Positions 25,194 to 36,121 of a DNA stretch of 64,000 nucleotides are shown here, one piece after another. The DNA is from Voacanga thouarsii (Eukaryota; Streptophyta; Magnoliopsida; Gentianales; Apocynaceae). The position numbers and the translations under genes were made by a program. The notes beneath the pieces were generated by a model that searched no databases, was not told the origin of the DNA, and saw only the letters and a program-made list of their open reading frames with translations. Location: assembly GCA_026120185.1 (NCBI GenBank), contig JANUWF010003380.1, positions 1,146,215 through 1,210,214 on the forward strand, read 5' to 3'. The number at the start of each line of letters is the position of its first letter. Position 1 is the stretch's first letter.

Positions 25194-25550
25194 TGTTATG
25201 AATTATTGGAATCTCCATTAATTAGTGGAGGCTCCACTAATTATGGATTTATGTGAATTATTAGAAGATTTTTATGGATGTCCACCATTTAGTGGAGACA
25301 CCATTAATTGAAGATGATGTATGCCATGATGTATTTCACTAATTAGAGCTCTATAAATAGAGCTATTCTCTAAGCTTGTAATACACCATCATTTTGTGAA
25401 AGAAAGATTAGTGAAAGAAAGATTGGAGAAAGAATTGTGAGAGAAAGAAAGAGAGAAGTTTGAAGAGAAATTCTTGTGCAAAGAATAGTTAGAATTTTCT
25501 TAGTGTGTAGTGTGTAGATTTTATTCTAACACTACCCTAATTTTATAACA
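25194..25550. mobile_element. Solo LTR nested in the right arm
   Basis: The 357-bp unit starts tgttatgaattattgg and ends ctaattttataaca, so it has TG...CA ends within the short inverted repeat TGTTAT/ATAACA. A perfect 5-bp duplication, tatat, flanks it (25189-25193 and 25551-25555). A TATA box (ctataaatag, 25351-25360) sits about two-thirds of the way before a purine-rich stretch, as in an LTR promoter. The matching site in the left arm (near 22070-22085) is unfilled. No internal retrotransposon sequence is attached, so it is a recombined solo LTR. Confidence 0.9.
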
Positions 25551-28500
25551 TATATGTATTATTTGAACGTATAAATAATAAAGATGTATTGAAGAATAAA
25601 ACTATATAATTATGAAGGACAAAATTGGCAATTAACTAATACATGTGTGGTTTTAGCACACAAATATCACATTTACGGAGGATAAATGACATTTTTCCAA
25701 ATTAGGGGGTCTAAATAAAATTGTGATAAACTTAGCAAGAAATTTGTGATATTATTCCTTTATTATTCCCAAACCAAACAAACAACATTTCAACAAACAA
25801 ACAAAACAATGCCAAACAGCATTACAAAAAAAACAATAACCAAACCTATTCTGCAACAAACAAGCCAAACCAATTCTGCCTCAACACACAATGCCAAACC
25901 AACCAACAAACAAGAAAATTAGCATTAAAAAAAAAAAAAAGCATCTCAACAAACAAGGCCAAACAAATTCCGCAAAAGCCACGACAATTCCCCCACTCCG
26001 CCTCAACACACAATCACCAACACCACCAATTCTCACAAAACAAAATTCATACTATAAATCGTCGCCCAACCAAACAAAATTCACATCTCAAACCCATCAA
26101 TCATCACCAACCAATGCCAGTTGATTTATAAAAAAGGTTCAGAATTTAGACTAAATACCTTGGCTGGCCGCAAAATACCGAGCACAGGTGTCTTTCGCCG
26201 GAGCAAACTCGCTGGACTTGCACCGGAGAATGGAGTTAACAGCCAAAAATCCGTTGGAGAATGGTGGTTCCGGCAGTTCGAACGGAAACGAAAATTAAGA
26301 TTTTGTGCGGCCCAAACGGGTAGGACAATGAGGATTTTGTACGGCAAGGATTTTGTTCAGAGTTCGTGAGGAAAAACCGAGGAAGGAAATCGCGCAATTT
26401 TTGTTCAAGAAACACTGCAACACGAAAAGGAAAAATGCAGGGGAGGAAGACGATGAACGGATACGCATCTGGTGATAGTGTGACGCTATACGTGATAGCG
26501 TCCTAATTAAATTAGGATGCTCTTCGTGATAACATCCTAATTTAATTAGGACGCTATCCCCGAATGCGTCGAGGCCATTTTAGGCCCGATCCTTGCCGCA
26601 GGAGCCCGTTGAAGACGAATGGCCCCATTCGGGCCCATTCTGATCAATAGCCCGCACCGCTTCTCTCTTCCTTCAAATCTATCACAAAACCCTTCATTCT
26701 TCCAAAGGCCATAAGTACCTAGGATAACCTTTCATGAGTTAACAAAATCTTCCTCATCATGATTAAAGATGCAGCTCCCAAGGTCACTGCCAAAAGTAAC
26801 AAGTCCAAAGTCACTTGACTGGCTTGTTTGAGAGAATGTTGGTACACATGCCATGCACAAAGCTGATGTAGGATTTCAGGAAAAACGAAATTAATTGCTT
26901 TGATCAATGCAGCATCTTGATCAGAGATGATAGTTTTTGGTTTTTTCCCAGTCACTGTCTGAATGAAGGTTCGGAAGAGCCACTTAAATGATTCAACATT
27001 TTGATCATAGAGAAGTGCAGCACCAAATACCACTATCTGTTATGATGATTAAACCCAATGAAAGCCCCAAAAGGCCGCGAATCTTTGTTGAGCCGATAAG
27101 TTATGTCAAGGCAAACCACATTGCTGAAATCTACATAGTCAACCAGCATCTTGACATCAGCCCAGAACACATTAGACATCTGTTCTTCTGCATCAAGTTG
27201 AACCGAACAAAAAAAATGATGGGTCCTTCTCTATCTTGCTCTCGAAGTACTGAAGAATGCTTTCTGCATCCCCCAGCTTCATATCTCTCATACGTCTTGA
27301 TGGTAGCTTGCTCTTGTAATCTATGGAATCATAGGCAACACTATTATTCACCTGTTCTGTGACTTGTGTGCCATGTGACAGCTCCAAAGCTGATTTATGC
27401 TTCCTCCCAGAACCATCCACTTCAGAGGCCTCTAAAGCTTCATCTTTTGCGCTCCCCTTCTTAGAATGCAACATATGAACACGACCACACAGCTACAAGC
27501 TCATGATTATCACTATCTTCAAAATAAGTGATGCGGAATCTATCATCAGCTTGACGTGCAATGATCAACTGTGCTAAGCAGCCAATTCTGGTCTCCTTTC
27601 GGGATCTCTTCACATCCCTCTTGTCCTTTTTTCGAAATCCTTCTCTATAAAAAGTAAACCTTCTAGAAACCACAGCACCATCTTTGTTGCTCCTGTTAAC
27701 ATAATCCTTGCAAATGCTAAAGCCTAGACATCTTGCATATGTGTTATAGAACTCATAAGCATGATCCTCGGATACAAATGCCAATCCCAATTTTTGTACC
27801 CCATCTAACATATCTCTAGTTGATTCTGCTTCTATGGCTTGATCAAAAGCTATCCTCTTTTGTGATGGCAACAAATGAGCTGTAACAGCTGTTGCAAGCT
27901 CATGATTGTGTTTTCTTTCAAAATGAGTAACATGATATTTAGTGTTAGCCGTTACGTTGACGTGCAATGGTCATATGTGCCAAGCAACTAGTCCTCGCAT
28001 CTTTTTGAGTCTTGTTAACAATGTTGTCATGCTTGGCAGGCCCATAACCTTGCTTAGAACAAGTATACCTTCTTGATACCTCAAAACCATTTGTCTTGCT
28101 TTTGTTCACAAAATCTTTTTGAATGCCAAAGCCATCAATAGCAGCATATTTGTTATAACATAAGTAGGTATAATCTTCTGTATCAAACTCCAAACCAAGT
28201 TTTGGTTCCACATAAAAAAGAGATGCATCTTTTGTACAATGAACAGACTCCAACGTGTCAATAGATGGCTTCACAGTTTTCACACTTGCGCTTAGTGTCC
28301 ATGTCCATACCCTGCTTCTTGACAAATGGAACATTAGGATATTGACCATCTTGCTTATCATCAATATCCAGTTCAATGTTGTTAGCAGCAACCATCTTTT
28401 GGCTTGAGCTCTGCTGTTGAGAAGCTGCATTTACTCTGCTGTCATCAATTGAACAGTTTTGGCTCATCTAATCACAGTGACTATCACTGTCAATGGAATT

Positions 28501-28749
28501 CTTGTCAGCTGAGGATGAACTTGAACTGCTATCTGAGCTCCCATTATCAACCTCCATGCCATTCTTGTCAATAAAAGACTTTCCAATTTGGGTTACATTC
28601 TTGCTTGCATTTGTCATCCTATTTTGGGAAACTCTTTGGCCCAGACAAGTGCCATCCACCCCAATATCAGGTCTACAAAGCCAATCAGCTTCATTTTTAG
28701 CACCTTCTTCAAAAGGATACTCCGAGACATGCACCCCATTACTCCCCAT

Positions 28750-29869
28750 GGTCCATCACTCCCAGAGAGTTCTGGAAATCGCCACAAAGCTAATGACTGC
28801 AATTTCCACAAAACAAAAAATAAAATTAAAAACTAAAATGTTTTGCGGTCAATAATCAGACAAATTTTATTGCAGACCGTAGTCTGCACCCTCATACTGT
28901 ATTACCGAATGCCTCAATGCTCAAACCAATAACAGCTAAATTTCAGGACTAACAAGCATCTGGCGCAGCCTTAACGACAGATGAAGAGAGAAAAATTCAC
29001 TACTGCTACTTAAGATAAAATCGTTTCAATAGCCTAGAGCGCTTAAAAGATATATAGGTATTGATAGCAAGAAAATATTCTTGGTAATTCCTCAATAAAA
29101 CTTGAGTTAACCCCCTTTCCTCCTCCTCCACCGTCCACCCACGCTGGGAGACTTCGAAGAGAAAAATAGGATCTCTGGGGCTCCTAATTCATACCTTGTA
29201 ATACCCTTCAATGCAAATCAAAAGTGGTTGACGGGTTCCTAATTACTGAAACACTCTCCAATACTCAACGCTTTAAAGTGAAAAAAATTCGAACTTTGCA
29301 AGAAAAAAAAAATCAGAAAATTGCTCAAGGAGAGAGAAAGAATGTGTAACTGTGCGGGGCATGTGGCTTTCATGTCATGAACATCAAATAAAATATAGAG
29401 AAAACAAGAAATAGGACGAGAGTGTTTACCTTACACAAAATGAATGAATCCCAAGAGTCATTTCGAACAAGAAGAATTGAAACTCCAGTCTCATGTCTCA
29501 AACGGTAAAGTGGAGGTACAGAAACACATGATCACATGAATCACAGAAATAGAACCTTGTACAAGAGTTGGATATGGCGCCGCGAACTCTGATTACAGCT
29601 GCCTGTGTCATGTTCCCAGGACAGCGAGAGGAGAGAACCACCCAATTCCTTTCCCTCGCCATTCCCTCGCCATTGTTTGCAAAAATGGGTCAATTGTACA
29701 GTTTCCCTATATTTTGATCTAATTACAAAACGTACCCCATATTGGATAAATTTTATTCGAGCCTCGTTACCTCTCCATATTAGCAAAATGACCGCTTCAC
29801 TTTTCTCTCTGCGCTTTCTCTAACTTCATCACTAGTGTATTCAGATATTTATTTCCGTTCTAATCTAAG

Positions 29870-29916
<47 letters not shown>

Positions 29917-30203
29917 ATACCAGTGCGTTACACAAAATAATTTCAATAATTTTTTTATTCTTCTAATTTTATCAATTAATTTTGCCGATACAACAATTGA
30001 ACAACGATATCTAACTCAATGCCATTGCATTCTATTTTCTTTTTTTAACAATAGAATATTAAAAAAATAGAATCCTGTAATCTTCTCTTTTGAAATTTAA
30101 AACTTTGCAGTTGATACTTTTAAAGTTTGTAAACTTTTTTCATTCTTATGATTTTACAATGGTTCTACAAAAATGTTTAAAATGCTAGATGGGTCAATTG
30201 TTC
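28750..30203. other. FRS upstream region and intergenic sequence
   Basis: 28750-29800 probably holds the non-coding 5' exon and intron of the old FRS gene; a pyrimidine-rich acceptor on the - strand lies near 28800. An (AT)n tract lies at 29871-29914. The frame at 29541-29786 on the - strand resembles nothing I know. Confidence 0.5.
29871..29914. repeat. (AT)n microsatellite
   Basis: About 22 uninterrupted AT units in non-coding sequence. Confidence 0.95.
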
Positions 30204-30542
30204 TTATGAATTTACAATTGCAGGTGGTAATTTTTTCCAAGATGGGCCAAATGCTAGATTGGCCAAAACAGGGCTCTCAGGAGCTGCCATGGGGTCTGAA
30301 CATAGCAGAGAGCTTCTTTCACCCTCAGTTGCAGTTGGCTTCTTTTTGAAGCTTAGAGCTTGAAGGAATCCAACAGTTGATGAAGTTCCACTAAAGATGC
30401 CTGGAGATTGAATGAAAGCCTTTCCACTACTGCTCTTTCCAAAAGAAGGTCTAAGAGGTATTTGAAGAGAGAGATCTGCACGCCACGTATTTGCAGCTGA
30501 ACTTACAGCTGCTCCTGGATACTCCTTGTTATCAGCATCATC
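30204..30542 (-). pseudogene. Fragment of a RING-CH-type membrane E3 ligase, last exon
   Basis: A clean 3' splice acceptor at 30544-30543 is followed by DDADNKEYPGAAVSSAANTW, then SLQIPLRPSFGKSSSGKAF, ALSFKKKPTATEGERSSLL and SDPMAAPESPVLANL. The blocks SLQIPxRP, SFKKK and ERSSLL...APESPVLAN match the C-terminal region of plant RING-CH (RING/FYVE/PHD-type) proteins as I remember them. The homology stops after PSWKK and reaches a stop at 30204, short of the expected end. No RING domain (C-x2-C...H-x2-C) is found upstream on this strand. I read it as a truncated gene fragment. Confidence 0.6.
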
Positions 30543-31252
30543 CTGCATGCAGCAATAAAACCAATGCCAACTAAAGCTCGTCATAAATGAGTAAGCATGT
30601 CATATTTTTAAGTGAAGAAATGAAATCACATAATGTGGCAAATCTAAAGTGTCAAAAAAATGGAAAGAGCAAATTCAGTAAGGGATGCTAATCAGTCCTG
30701 AACCTTTGTAAATATAACAACAAAGACTAAAAACAGATAACTGCCCATTCCTTGATCTGTGTATCAATAAAGTCCCGCCAGGGGCTTCTAGATCATGATG
30801 TTTTAAAAGTAAATTCACTGAAACTGGAAACAAAAACCCAAAACCGCAGAATCCTCTAATAGCAAAAAATATTTCTGTTCAAAATTTAAATGACAATGAA
30901 CTCTAATACCATCCTCCATAAATAATCATAGAAGACTTTTGATCCAAAAAGAAATGAAAGTAATAACCAAACATCAAGAAATTCAAAGCATACTTATTTG
31001 AAACTGGAAAATAAGGCATGCATCATAAACACACTTGAAAGCTAAATTCTCAGAATCATGTTCTATGACATATATGGAATTAGCATAATGAATTACATCA
31101 ACAATTTAAAAATAAATAAATAAAAACACCCTCAGCAAATATCATCGGCAAGGAGGGAATCATGAGGTCCAAAATTATTTTCCACAACATCACTGCACAT
31201 CAGCCACAATCAAAATCCCAAACATTAAGACATCACAATTTGATGCACCGAC

Positions 31253-31350
31253 CTGTGTAGGAGAAGAAATACGATTACTTTCAAAAACAGCATTTGAAAC
31301 CTCCTTTGATGTTCTAGGTGTTTCAGAATTCAAAATCCAACTCCCACCCA
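31253..31350 (-). pseudogene. Possible further exon fragment
   Basis: On the - strand a frame reading SETPRTSKEVSNAVFESNRI then SSPTQ ends exactly at a consensus donor (cag|gtcggt, 31253/31252). It could be an upstream exon of the RING-CH fragment 700 bases away, since N-terminal parts of such proteins are Ser/Pro-rich. I cannot confirm the match, and no start codon or neighbouring exon is evident. Confidence 0.3.
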
Positions 31351-32288
31351 CAAAAATACTTCAAAAACCCACTAACTCCCTCCAACCAATTACTCCATAT
31401 CCCTCTAAATTCCTCCCAATCAGAAACCCTCATTGAACCCACTTGATCATCATCAACACATACACATATCACTTAAAACATATATCTACACACAACCTCT
31501 TCACACCCCTTCGAAAAATTAAAATCCCCACAACAACCAACCCACCGAAGAATCAATCGCCCCGGTCAAATCGATTCTTGCAAATGTATAAATGTCTGTT
31601 TTTGGCCTTGATGTTTATAGTGCACGTAGAGACTCGGAGACAGCACAGAGAGGGAGGAAGGGGCCTCTATTCTGTTTTCTTTTCCTTTTCTTTTCTTCCC
31701 CTCTTCCCTTGTTAGCATCTTTATAATTCAAACTCTCATCAAGAAGAACCCTTTAGAATTCTTTTTCCATGTACGGGGCAGCACTGTAGCCATAATCCGA
31801 TTGAACAACTTTCTTGCATGCGCTCACACCTAGCAAGCCACAATAAAGACCAGAACTTTGTGAAGATACACAGAAAGAAATCGCAGAAATAACCCAAAGA
31901 TTAAAACTTTATCCCAATTCTCTCATCCCAACCCAATTGATAAGCAGACATAGCTTCATAAACTAAACCCATATCATCAGAAGTTGAATCAAAGCTAAAG
32001 CGCACTCAAAACATTGAACAACCATCAAATTACATTACAGTAAATTTTAAAAATCTACACATCTTCCAAATAAATGGCACCGAATGAAAGTTGGGAAAAC
32101 CAATAATTGCATAAATTAAAAACGCGAACCACCAAGAATAGAACACATCATGATCAATATTGTATTCCTTCCTCAATATATTTTCCAAACAATTGAGTTC
32201 CTTCAGTGATTTCCTTCTCCATTGGCTCCATTGGCTTCTTTTTTGGTTCCTATTTCCAAAAAAACATTCAGAAGTTCAAAAGAAGACA

Positions 32289-32578
32289 GAAATAACATTT
32301 TTATATATCACCAAGTTAATCAAAGCAAAAACAGAAAAGAGAATAGATTTTTGCACCAAATGCTAGAGTCCAAGAGTTGACACTTACTGAGTTTAATTCT
32401 GAAATTAAGACCAGACCCAGAAGATTTCGTGACACTGGGAGAAACCACAGAAAACCACCCGTACCAAGAACAGTTCTATCCAATTCACAACCGATAACAC
32501 TTCTTATAAAGGAACGGAAATAACATTTTTATATATCACCAAGTTAATCAAAGCAAAAACAGAAAAGAGGACAGATTT
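32289..32578. repeat. Direct repeat, ~60 bp, period 228
   Basis: A block beginning gaaataacatttttatatat and ending in acagaaaagag occurs at about 32289-32350 and again at 32517-32578 with nearly complete identity. The sequences between are not repeated. It lies just before the alcohol-dehydrogenase fragment. Confidence 0.85.
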
Positions 32579-32590
32579 TGGTCTAAACAG

Positions 32591-32660
32591 GCCTGGAGTG
32601 CACATTGGTGTGTTGGGTCTAGGTGGATTAGGCCATCTTGCCGTGAAGTTCGCCATGGAC
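32591..32660 (+). pseudogene. Cinnamyl/mannitol dehydrogenase exon fragment
   Basis: Directly after an acceptor-like cag, the frame reads [20 protein letters not shown]. This is the NADP-binding GLGGLGH glycine motif of plant CAD-family zinc alcohol dehydrogenases. The match stops after about 22 residues and runs into [14 protein letters not shown] low-complexity sequence, so only the nucleotide-binding turn is present. No catalytic or zinc-binding parts of the enzyme are nearby. Confidence 0.7.
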
Positions 32661-34012
32661 TCCGATGATGGGGAAGGGGAGGAAGTGCGGCGGAGATGGA
32701 GAACATTTGATGATGGGGGAAGGGGAAGCAGGGGAGAGGGAGAGCCAGAGTACGAAGCTACATCGGGAAGAAGTGAGGAGTAGCACGGAAAAGGGGCAAT
32801 GGAAAGTTAATCCTTGAATTACCCAGAACCAATGAATCTATAAGTGGCTTTTCATTTACATGACCCTTGAGGTTTAATTAAGAAAATAATAGACAAATAC
32901 AAACACTTCACACAATCCGAAAGTTCAAAACTTTATCCCTGAACAAATATTAATTAAACCAATTTCACAAAACACAGGTAAAAATTCGTTAGCTATCTAT
33001 AAACATAATGAGTTTTAAAAGAGCCCCAAAATTGATTTCCTCACGACACCTGCTCAACTTTTCTTCCATATGTCTTTTGTCAGCAAAAACAGAACTTTCA
33101 TTTCTTTTTGCACCCTAAATACACAACCATATAATTATAAGAGAAAGAATCTACTTAAATCCAAGATAAAAAATATCATTTCTTTACCTGCGTATTCGAG
33201 CACCCCATGACATTCTTCCTCCTCCTACTCTAGTTTACGTCACAACACAGCTTGAGAATATCTTCAATTAGATGCGGAAGCAAAGTTGAAATTTTAAAGC
33301 TATCGATCACGCTTATGCTTATAGCATAGGATCATCCATATTTATTATGACTAAATTAAAATATATCATATATAATTTATTATATACATGTATTTAAATA
33401 TCCTAAGAATAAATGTCTAAAATCTCTCCATGTCATAACGGCACAATCTATTAGAAGCATCCCTTATCAAAATATGTAAGGCCATGCAGAGAATCCTAAG
33501 GCCATCAATGCGTTATGAGGCCATACACGATTAATTGATGATTGCAGAAGAAATATTAGGGTACAGTGCCTTTTATGAGGCCAGTTTGAAACTAAATGGC
33601 TTGAACCCAAAATTTTCTATCAGATGAAGAATAAGTTACTTTCGTTAGTATTCTTCATTTCTATTTCCATTTCTGTATTATCTTTTTCAGCCTTTACTTC
33701 GCAGAATCACAGTCTGCTACTAAAACACTTGCCGCCAAGAGGAAATTGAATCATACCAGGATGAATTGAAAGTATACACAGGAGAAAAGGATTACCTCAG
33801 CATAACAGGATAGCTAATTGACAGCCCCACTCTTGTGAGAGAATTTTTTGTTCCTTATCGCCTACAAAGAATATTTTAACGGATTATAACTTGGGGGATT
33901 ATCACAATGAATGAATCTCTAAAAAATAAAATTGTAGTAAAGTAATGAGGGAGCCAATTCGTCATGAAATCCACACACAGCAAACAGGATATTTGAGAAA
34001 TTATTCCCTACC
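32661..34012. other. Non-coding sequence between gene fragments
   Basis: Mostly AT-rich. One possible tiny exon on the - strand (33213-33190: MSWGARIR then a gtaaag donor) could be part of another captured fragment; support is weak. 33340-33420 is a short AT-rich island. Confidence 0.4.
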
Positions 34013-34127
34013 TGCAATTTTTTAAACCTTTCAGGCAGGAGAGCAGGCCCTTCAAATTTATCATCTATGTACTTGATCAAATCCAAGCTTTCACCAATAA
34101 TTTGCCATTGTGCTCCAGCGATGGTAC
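34013..34127 (-). pseudogene. Lambda-class glutathione S-transferase exon fragment
   Basis: A single exon bounded by a consensus acceptor (catag before 34127) and donor (cag|gtaggg at 34013/34012). It reads IIGESLDLIKYIDDKFEGP then ALLPERFKKLQ. GESLDLIKYID..FEGP is a signature of lambda-class GST / IN2-1 proteins, at the end of the glutathione-binding thioredoxin-fold domain. No other GST exon is recognisable on either side. It appears to be an isolated captured exon with its splice sites. Confidence 0.65.
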
Positions 34128-34204
34128 CTATGAAAAGTAAACTTGGTTAAATGGCATTCTGAGACAACCAGAGAATTGTCACTTGATAATATGTTCTTTC
34201 CATA

Positions 34205-34330
34205 ATCCGACACTTAAGTCCCTGGAACGAATAGTGTGTTCACAATTTAAGCTAGGCATTTCATCGAACAGCTTCTGGGCTTCGTCAATCATATTGGCTT
34301 TTCCATAGAGACCGATGAGATGTATTATGG
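34205..34330 (-). pseudogene. Pentatricopeptide repeat (PPR) gene fragment
   Basis: The frame HLIGLYGKANMIDEAQKLFD then EMPSLNCEHTIRS is one classic PPR unit (LI-LYGK-GMID-A-KLFDEMP) plus the start of the next. Degenerate sequence follows and there is no start codon or further repeats, though PPR proteins usually carry many. It sits less than 80 bases from the GST fragment in the same orientation. Confidence 0.65.
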
Positions 34331-34389
34331 TTTTTCACCGAGGGGTGGATTAAAGCGATTGCGGCGACCAGGAGCCAAAAAAAGGGGGC

Positions 34390-34838
34390 CAAGCCAAGAG
34401 CGGCGACGGTGAGTGCGTCGGCGGTTTGGAGGCCTCCGGCGACGAATCTTCGGGTATCGGTGCAGAAGCCGGAGATGTAGAGAGAATCTCACCCTTGTCG
34501 TCCCCGCCGTTGAGTCCCGTAAGAGGCGGGGCCATGAGGGCGGATCTGTCTGTTGCTTGCCAAGCGTTTGCGACGGAAACGGATGTAGAAAATGTGTACG
34601 ATTCTAAGGCGAGTGCGGGGGATAAGGGAAAGGGTGTGCCAGTTTTTGTTATGATGCCGTTGGATAGTGTGAAGATGGATAATACTGTGAATAGAAGGAA
34701 GGCAATGAACGCCAGTTTGCAGGCGTTGAAAAGCGCGGGTGTAGAAGGTGTGATGATGGACGTTTGGTGGGGATTAGTGGAAAGGGATTCACCTGGGCAA
34801 TATAATTGGGGTGGCTATGGTGAACTGTTGGAAATGGC
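34390..34838 (+). pseudogene. Plastid beta-amylase 5' fragment
   Basis: From 34426 an open frame reads [20 protein letters not shown], then [59 protein letters not shown] and GYGELLEMA. This is the start of the mature domain of a plastid-type (BAM1-like) beta-amylase, preceded by transit-peptide-like sequence. Frame overlap at 34390-34440 suggests a frame change in the transit peptide. The match ends abruptly near 34838 ([13 protein letters not shown] follows), before the flexible-loop and catalytic Glu regions of the roughly 500-residue enzyme. It cannot encode an active amylase. Confidence 0.82.
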
Positions 34839-36121
34839 GATTGCTCCTCCAAAGGTCACCATCACAACCAACACAAACCACCAAGATCACACCTTTCTAT
34901 CAAGAATTCAAAAGTGAGAGATGGTAGGAGCAAGAAGAGCAACAATGAACGCTGGAAACTTGTCTAGGAGGAATGTCTATGGGCGCCAAATACCCAAGAG
35001 AGGTTAAGTAAAGGTGCCGATGGTGCTGGGTTTGGCTCACTCTCTGTCTTCCAGGTTCTCCTTCAGAGCTCGTTCTTTATCTGGTCAGAAAATACAATTG
35101 TCATAAGTTGGAGAAAGGAATGTAGACATAGTGTGATAAATAGCTGGTCAATCAAAAGCCTCAATGAATTAATGGATACTTAGGTCAAAAGACAAAGCAC
35201 TGTCATTTTAAAATATCTATATGTCAATATAATAAGTAACCAAATGTCGTTTTATGAATTTTATGCAGTTTCTACTATATATATATATATATATATATAA
35301 TTATTATATACTTACAACCATCATATTTTTTTTTTAATTCTTATCTTAAATTCACTTGACTTATATATTTAAAAATTTTTATTATATTTTCTATAAACTC
35401 ATATTTAATTTAATTATTATCTACTTACATCTTTCTGGTGGAGTCAATTACTAGACCACCAACCCACAGTTACTTAGACTACAAATTAAATATTGGATCA
35501 ATAAATTACAAAATTGATACTAATTTTATGCACTTATGCTAAATTCACATTCGAAACTAATTTTATGCATTTGTGCTCAATTAAAGTTGTTAAGTTTATT
35601 GATTTAAGGCAGTTGCTAAGTCAATATTCAGTAGGTGCATATCCTTTTTTTTTTTCCCTTTATTGTATTATAAAATTCCTTGAAAAGTGAAAAACTACCA
35701 ACTTTCTTTATATTGTATTTTTTTAAATTCACTTTAAACTTTCATCATTCTAAATTATGTTGAGCTTTCATCATCCTAAACACAAACTAAGACCAATTGC
35801 ATTATACTTTCAATAAGCATTAGACTTAGAAAAACTTTACCACGTGAGGGAAATGATTCTTCTCCCATATTAATAATACTAAATATCTTTACCTTATTTA
35901 ATAATAATATAAACGGTTGTAATTAACCACGTCATTCTATTTTTTTTTTCTCTACATAAAAAGTTCATTTTAATAATATCAAATTTAATAAAAGTTGTAT
36001 TTTAATCTTATTAACATAGTATATTTTTATATAAAGATTGAACTATTTCATAATCATCAAGTAATTATTACTAATTATACATAAAGATTGAAATATTTAA
36101 TTAGTAATTTGATAAATAGTA
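34839..36121. other. AT-rich intergenic sequence
   Basis: No gene seen. It contains an (AT)n tract at 35276-35299 directly after tctact, and long T- and A-rich stretches. The first ~200 bases could still belong to the captured beta-amylase (intron-like) or to a different fragment; I cannot tell. Confidence 0.5.

Larger units (their letters stand above)
20982..26653. mobile_element. 5.67-kb near-palindromic element carrying plant mobile domain
   Basis: Left arm 20982-23641 and right arm 23685-26653 are inverted copies of each other. A 43-bp spacer separates them, and the right arm also holds a 357-bp solo LTR. Both ends begin gggctattgatcagaatgg when read inward. Just inside are nested short palindromes built on the word ggacgctatcac (21060-21150 and 26465-26565). 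Each arm has about 1.4 kb of non-coding sequence, then a decayed plant mobile domain (PMD) gene reading toward the centre. The element interrupts the FRS coding sequence between the conserved REK and CADI blocks. I find no target duplication at the junctions. PMD genes travel with some Mutator-like and Ty3 elements, but no transposase remains, so the class is unresolved. Confidence 0.88.
20470..28749 (-). pseudogene. FAR1-related (FRS) pseudogene split by a transposon
   Basis: Read on the - strand, homology to MULE-derived FAR1-related regulators runs from 28749 to 26654 and resumes at 20981-20470. The parts in order are an acidic Ser-rich N-terminus (28749-28260), a first FAR1 DNA-binding domain (about 28206-27960: LGLEFDTEDYTYLCYNKYA), a second FAR1 domain (about 27790-27490: KDYVNRSNKDGAVVSRRF), a MULE transposase-like domain (about 27200-26660: TIISDQDAALIKAI, LHQLCAWHVYQHSLKQ), then NLKKYLKSEL...LQFFKHFGRAVND (20930-20850), and a SWIM zinc finger (about 20600-20530: CSCMKFESEGILCGHALKVL). 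Disruptions seen: a TAG at 28468, frame changes near 28260, 27960, 27490, 27220, 26800 and 20960 and within the SWIM part, and TGA at 26732-26734 where the family has Trp. A 5.67-kb element occupies 20982-26653. Family members regulate light responses with FHY3/FAR1. This copy cannot encode a full protein. Confidence 0.88.

Noticed and set aside
28468..28855. + strand frames opposite the FRS N-terminus
   Set aside because: Shadows of the Ser/Asp-rich N-terminal region of the FRS pseudogene on the other strand.
35266..35300. Helitron 5' end (tctactatat...) right of the gene-fragment cluster
   Set aside because: It resembles Helitron 5' termini, but the preceding base is T rather than A, and its direction points away from the fragments. 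No matching 3' hairpin plus CTRR was found by eye.
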